Shown: one piece after another, positions 15,468 through 18,939 of the stretch
Position numbering within the stretch: position 1 is the stretch's first letter
How the letters are laid out: each line of letters starts with the position of its first letter
Assembly (NCBI GenBank): GCA_002418625.1
Contig: DIEM01000021.1
Span: 1 to 18,939, forward strand
Length of the DNA stretch: 18,939 bases
Direction of reading: 5' to 3'
Origin: Firmicutes bacterium UBA5774
GTDB taxonomy: Bacteria > Bacillota > Clostridia > Peptostreptococcales > Anaerovoracaceae
Notes under the pieces: model-generated
The model's input: only the letters and a program-made list of their open reading frames with translations
Databases searched by the model: none
What the model was told of the DNA's origin: nothing
Made by a program: the position numbers and the translations under genes

Positions 15468-15513
15468 AGGCACCTCTTCAAGAAGTTTGATTGTGGCATT
15501 TTAGGTTCCGTTT

Positions 15514-15522
15514 TGTTATAAT
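15514..15522 (+). promoter_or_regulatory. Extended -10 promoter of SSS2 in the divergent intergenic region
   Basis: TGTTATAAT (15514-15522) is a perfect extended -10. No good -35 is present at 16-18 bp, and a weak TTGTGG lies at 15491-15496. The predicted leader is about 49 bases. On the opposite strand a TATAAT (15562-15557) could serve the kinase operon, with a leader of about 80 bases but no convincing -35. The 11-bp phased repeats seen before SSS1 are not evident here. Confidence 0.5.
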
Positions 15523-15577
15523 GACTTCAGCAGACAAGTGGGCCGTCTTTACAGACATTATACACCAGAATCAGTGA

Positions 15578-17056
15578 ATGAGGAATAATGTGACAAGTAT
15601 TACGATCGTGCTATTGATCATCTTTGCATTTACTTTTGTGCCTCTTGTGATCGCGGAATTCGCAAGGACGGAAGCGCTGCCGACAGCCGAGGATTTCTTT
15701 CTCCAGGGCCGCAGCATGTCCACGCTCGTTTCGTTTTTCACGGTATACGCAACGTGGGTGAGTTCCTTTGCCTTCATGGGTTCCAGCGGTTATTTCTTCT
15801 CGCGCGGGCCGGTGTATCTGACGGCGCTTGCCTGGAACATCCTTTTCGGCATCTTGTTTATGGTTGTCGGAAAAAGACTTTGGATCTATGGAAAAACCAA
15901 TAAGTATATTACCCCGACGGACTTTTTCAACGACATGTACGGCTCTCGGACCTTGAGTATCCTGATCACGCTGGTCATGATCCTGTTCACGATCCCGTAT
16001 CTCCAGATACAGCTTTCCGCAGGCGCATACCTGATCGAGATCGCGTCCCAGGGCATGATCCCGTGGCGCATAAGCGGATTGGTCTTTTATCTTGTCATCA
16101 TTATATATTTATGGGCGGGCGGACTGCGCGCCGTGGCATGGGCCGATATCTTCTATGGCGTTCTGGTCTTTTCCGGCATGCTGTTCTGCGGATTCTACTT
16201 GGCGGATAAGGCGGGCGGGATCGCGTATTTGTTCAGCACGGCACACGAGGGCGACAGCGGACGCTTTGTCCTGGGAGATACTTTAAGCGGCAGCGGGGCG
16301 ATGCTCTGGCTGTCGATGTTCATTACCGTTCCGATCGGCGCGCTGATGGGACCCCAGATGTGGCTCAGGATGTTCGCAGTCGGTAAAAAAAGGACATTTT
16401 CCATCATGCCTTTATTGATCAGTTTTACGGCGATCGAATATCTCGGCGCGATTCTTTCGGGCAGTGCGGCCATCCTGCTGGTGCCGAGCGCAAGTGCGCC
16501 GGATACGGTCATACCGATGATGCTCGTCGAATACGCTCCTCCGGTATTGGCGGCGATCCTTTTCTGTTGCATAGCCGCGGCGGCTTTATCGACTGCGAAT
16601 GCACAGATCCATGCCATTGCGGCCATTTATGCCATTGATGTGCATAAGAGGTATATCGACCCGGGCATGTCGGAGCGCAAGGTGGTATCAGCGGGGAAAT
16701 GGGCTATTCTGGTTTTCTCGGCACTGGCTTACCTCATGCTTTTAAAGACGCCGTCCTTGATCATCGAAACAGGTATTATCGCGCTGGGCGGGACGGCGCA
16801 GATCATCGTGCCGCTGGCAGGAGCCTTTTTTTGGGGGAAGTCGCATCCGACCGGAGCCATAGCCGGCCTGTTGGCGGGAATTGCGACTGTGCTTTGCGCG
16901 ACTTTCCTGCTGCAAATCGATTCTTCTTATGGATGCCTGTTTGGACTCGGAATAAATATTGCGATTTTCGTGTCCGTCAGTATGCTGATGCCGCAAAACA
17001 ATGAAGTGCGCGCAAGGATTATCAATAACAGGCTGATTTTCAGCCGAGACAACTGA
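15578..17056 (+). CDS. Sodium:solute symporter family transporter (SSS2), paralogue of SSS1
   Basis: A 492-residue SSS-family symporter that matches SSS1 along its whole length, roughly half identical by eye. Shared blocks include the N-terminal M-x-NNVT, PTAEDFFLQGRSM, FAFMGSSGYFF, LTALAWNILFGILF, ITPTDFF, IPYLQIQLSAGAYLIEIAS, GGLRAVAWADIFYGV, and STANAQIHAIAAIYAIDVH with Ser338-Thr339 at the expected Na2 site. The ribosome binding site before ATG 15578 is poor. An in-frame GTG at 15590 has AGGA 5 bases upstream, but the shared M-x-NNVT start supports 15578. Unlike SSS1 there is no small membrane gene before it. It is divergent from the sensor kinase and may be read into the ABC genes 34 bases downstream, since I see no terminator. 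Substrate unknown, probably similar to that of SSS1. Confidence 0.93.
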   Translation: MRNNVTSITIVLLIIFAFTFVPLVIAEFARTEALPTAEDFFLQGRSMSTLVSFFTVYATWVSSFAFMGSSGYFFSRGPVYLTALAWNILFGILFMVVGKRLWIYGKTNKYITPTDFFNDMYGSRTLSILITLVMILFTIPYLQIQLSAGAYLIEIASQGMIPWRISGLVFYLVIIIYLWAGGLRAVAWADIFYGVLVFSGMLFCGFYLADKAGGIAYLFSTAHEGDSGRFVLGDTLSGSGAMLWLSMFITVPIGALMGPQMWLRMFAVGKKRTFSIMPLLISFTAIEYLGAILSGSAAILLVPSASAPDTVIPMMLVEYAPPVLAAILFCCIAAAALSTANAQIHAIAAIYAIDVHKRYIDPGMSERKVVSAGKWAILVFSALAYLMLLKTPSLIIETGIIALGGTAQIIVPLAGAFFWGKSHPTGAIAGLLAGIATVLCATFLLQIDSSYGCLFGLGINIAIFVSVSMLMPQNNEVRARIINNRLIFSRDN

Positions 17057-17090
17057 GCCTTACAATTCAATCGATGGAGGGCATACGAAT

Positions 17091-17798
17091 ATGAAGAACG
17101 TTATACTCAGGACCGAAAATCTCTCGAAAAGTTATCAAATGGGCGAAATCGAGGTCAAAGCGCTGGTCAACACGTCCTTTGAGGTATATGAGGGGGAATT
17201 CATGGTGATACTCGGTCCCAGCGGCTCGGGCAAGAGTACGCTGCTGAATCTGCTCGGAGGCATGGACACGCCAAGCAGCGGACACATATTCATGCGCGGC
17301 GACGAAATCACCGATTATTCGGAAAAACAGCTGACTGAATACAGAAGGGGCAAAGTGGGATTCGTATTTCAGTTTTACAATATCATGGCAAGCCTGACGG
17401 CGGAGGAAAATGTCGAACTGGCGACTGAGATCGCCGACGACCCCCTGGATATTAGTGAAGTTATGAATGATGTCGGACTCGGCGAACGGCGAAACCATTT
17501 CCCGTCGCAGCTCAGCGGCGGGGAGCAGCAGCGCGTATCCATCGCCAGGGCTGTTGCGAAGAATCCGGACATTCTGCTTTGCGATGAGCCGACGGGCGCC
17601 CTCGATTACGCGAGCGGTGTCTCAATCCTGGTGCTTCTCAAAAAAGTCAACCGGGAACTGGGAAAGACCGTTGTTGTCATCACGCATAACATAGCCATCG
17701 CCGATATGGCAGACCGCGTAATCAGGATGCGGAGCGGAGAAATAACGGAGATCCATGACAACGCGGAGCCACTGCCGCCGGAAAGGATCATGTGGTAA
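17091..17798 (+). CDS. ABC transporter ATP-binding protein, MacB/LolD type
   Basis: A 235-residue ATPase subunit. Walker A is GPSGSGKST (42-50), Q-loop Gln94 (FVFQFYN), signature LSGGEQQR (141-148), Walker B ILLCDEPTGALD (161-172) with Glu166, and switch His199 (VITHN). EPTGALD and the interval lengths are typical of the MacB/LolD/FtsE branch, which works with FtsX-like permeases by mechanotransmission or export and not by uptake with a binding protein. GGAGG (about 17076-17080) precedes the ATG by about 10 bases. Its TAA shares a base with the ATG of the permease gene (TAATG), so they are coupled. It lies 34 bases after SSS2. The substrate is unknown. Confidence 0.94.
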   Translation: MKNVILRTENLSKSYQMGEIEVKALVNTSFEVYEGEFMVILGPSGSGKSTLLNLLGGMDTPSSGHIFMRGDEITDYSEKQLTEYRRGKVGFVFQFYNIMASLTAEENVELATEIADDPLDISEVMNDVGLGERRNHFPSQLSGGEQQRVSIARAVAKNPDILLCDEPTGALDYASGVSILVLLKKVNRELGKTVVVITHNIAIADMADRVIRMRSGEITEIHDNAEPLPPERIMW

Positions 17799-18939
17799 TG
17801 AAAAAAACGACATTGATGCTGCTCAGGATGATCACGATATCAAAAGGACAGTATATAGCTGTATTGGCCATAATAATCACGGGCTTGACCGTGTTCACAT
17901 CCATGAATATGGCGGCGATCAACCTCAAATCCACATTGCAGACGTATTATGAACAAAACAATTTTGCCGACATCTTTGTCGAAGCGATGAAGATCCCGCG
18001 GCAGGAGATCTATAAGTTGTCTGAAATGGACGGCATAAAGGAAATCCAGGGACGGGTCGTCTATAAAGTTCCGTTTGTGAGCGATGATGAGGATGAGCGG
18101 GTCACGGTGCAGATCATATCCATTCCCGAAAAGAATGACGGCATCAATCGCCTGACGATGATCTCGGGCACTTATATAGGCGAATCGGATAAGGAAGCGC
18201 TTGTGCTGCAGCAATTCGCCGATGCGCGGGATATAAAGCCCGGAGATACGATCAGGGTGCAGATGAATGGAACCGTATACTCTTTAGAGATTGCGGGCAT
18301 CGCCGCCAGCCCGGAATATATTTATCTGATGTCGGACGAACAGGCCATCATGCCGGATCCGGAAGGCTTCGGGGCGGTCTTCGTTTCCGAGAAGCTGGCC
18401 CAGGAGGCTTTTGGGCTTCGTGGGAGCTACAATGGCCTGTCGATCACGGCATCCGACGGCACAAACATTGAAACGCTCTCGGATGAACTGGAGGACGAGC
18501 TTGAGCCGTTCGGTCTCGAGCGTGTCGTCAAGAAGGAGAACCAGCTCAGCAACAGCGTCATTGCAGAGGAAATAAAGCAGCTGGAGCGCATGTCCAATTC
18601 GCTTCCCATCGTATTCATTATTGTTGCCGCTGTCATGCTGACCATGATGATCAGCAGGATGGTCAAGAAGGATCGGCTCAAAGTCGGCGCAATGAAGGGA
18701 CTTGGCTATTCAAACCGGCAGGTGGTGACCCATTATGCCCTGTATGCCCTGGGAGCGGGGATCATCGGCGGATTGGCAGGCTCGGTCCTTGGGATGCTTT
18801 TGGCAGGCTTCATGACCCAGCTGTATCTGGAATTTTTTAATATACCGCTGCTTAAAGTGGAATTTTTTATTGAATATGTGTTTCTGGCGATCCTGCTGTC
18901 ATCGTTCTTTTGCATAGCGGCGGGAATCATCGGCGCCAC
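17798..18939 (+). CDS. FtsX/MacB-like ABC transporter permease, N-terminal part (3' truncated)
   Basis: The frame is open from the ATG at 17798 to the window end, giving 380 complete codons. A first membrane helix (about 19-38: YIAVLAIIITGLTVF) is followed by a large polar domain (about 40-265) of the MacB periplasmic-core kind, with GTYIGESDKEALVLQQFAD and GDTIRVQMNGTVYSLEIAG. The first FtsX domain follows: SLPIVFIIVAAVMLTMMISR, then the coupling-like stretch RLKVGAMKGLGYSNRQV, YALYALGAGIIGGLAGSVLG, and a third helix near 360-378. A second FtsX domain is usual for such proteins and would lie beyond the window. Translation is coupled to the ATPase through TAATG. Its extracellular domain follows the first helix, which fits MacB or the long clostridial permeases better than BceB. 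The substrate is unknown. Confidence 0.88.
   Translation, partial: MKKTTLMLLRMITISKGQYIAVLAIIITGLTVFTSMNMAAINLKSTLQTYYEQNNFADIFVEAMKIPRQEIYKLSEMDGIKEIQGRVVYKVPFVSDDEDERVTVQIISIPEKNDGINRLTMISGTYIGESDKEALVLQQFADARDIKPGDTIRVQMNGTVYSLEIAGIAASPEYIYLMSDEQAIMPDPEGFGAVFVSEKLAQEAFGLRGSYNGLSITASDGTNIETLSDELEDELEPFGLERVVKKENQLSNSVIAEEIKQLERMSNSLPIVFIIVAAVMLTMMISRMVKKDRLKVGAMKGLGYSNRQVVTHYALYALGAGIIGGLAGSVLGMLLAGFMTQLYLEFFNIPLLKVEFFIEYVFLAILLSSFFCIAAGIIGA

Noticed and set aside
13039..18939. Bce-type antibiotic-sensing module made of the two-component system and the ABC pair
   Set aside because: SSS2 lies between them, the kinase has seven helices and a PAS domain instead of the two-helix BceS form, and the permease has its extracellular domain after the first helix.
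1..18939. Mobile elements, CRISPR arrays, tRNA or rRNA genes
   Set aside because: No transposase, integrase, terminal inverted repeats, regularly spaced long repeats or tRNA-like clover-leaf sequence was found, and no gene-free stretch exceeds about 210 bases.

Overview
The window looks like chromosome of an anaerobic Clostridia-type Firmicute. The evidence is the gene order birA-coaX-dusB-greA-lysS, strong AGGAGG-type ribosome binding sites, sigma-A-like promoters, a sodium-pumping biotin-dependent decarboxylase and roughly half G+C by eye. I see no insertion sequence, phage gene, CRISPR array, rRNA or tRNA. No species can be named from the sequence alone.

Positions 1-1375: the end of a sodium-translocating decarboxylase operon (biotin carrier C-terminus, then the membrane beta subunit) and a terminator-like hairpin. 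Positions 1400-4358: birA from its own promoter, then coaX and dusB. Positions 4419-8952: a consensus promoter, then greA, lysS, asnS and a pair of small overlapping Gate-domain membrane proteins, with a terminator-like hairpin between lysS and asnS. Positions 8992-11095: a monocistronic EF-G-like GTPase of the FusA2 type, with an extended -10 promoter and a strong terminator.

Positions 11100-17056 are the most unusual part. A 77-residue membrane protein is translationally coupled to a sodium:solute symporter (SSS1). A two-component system (OmpR-type regulator and seven-helix PAS histidine kinase) lies on the opposite strand, convergent with SSS1 across an 18-bp perfect hairpin. Divergent from the kinase is a second symporter (SSS2), clearly a paralogue of SSS1. 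The promoter of the SSS1 operon carries four TTWAG units at exact 11-bp spacing where a -35 box should be, the architecture bound by OmpR/PhoB-family regulators. I infer a solute-responsive uptake module in which the kinase and regulator control at least the SSS1 operon. The substrate is unknown.

Positions 17091-18939 hold an ABC-type ATPase and the start of its FtsX/MacB-type permease, cut by the window edge.

The genes connect through cofactors and sodium. BirA would biotinylate the carrier subunit, CoaX makes the first intermediate from pantothenate to CoA, the decarboxylase would build a sodium gradient, and the two symporters would spend it. GreA, LysS, AsnS, DusB and the EF-G-like protein serve transcription and translation.
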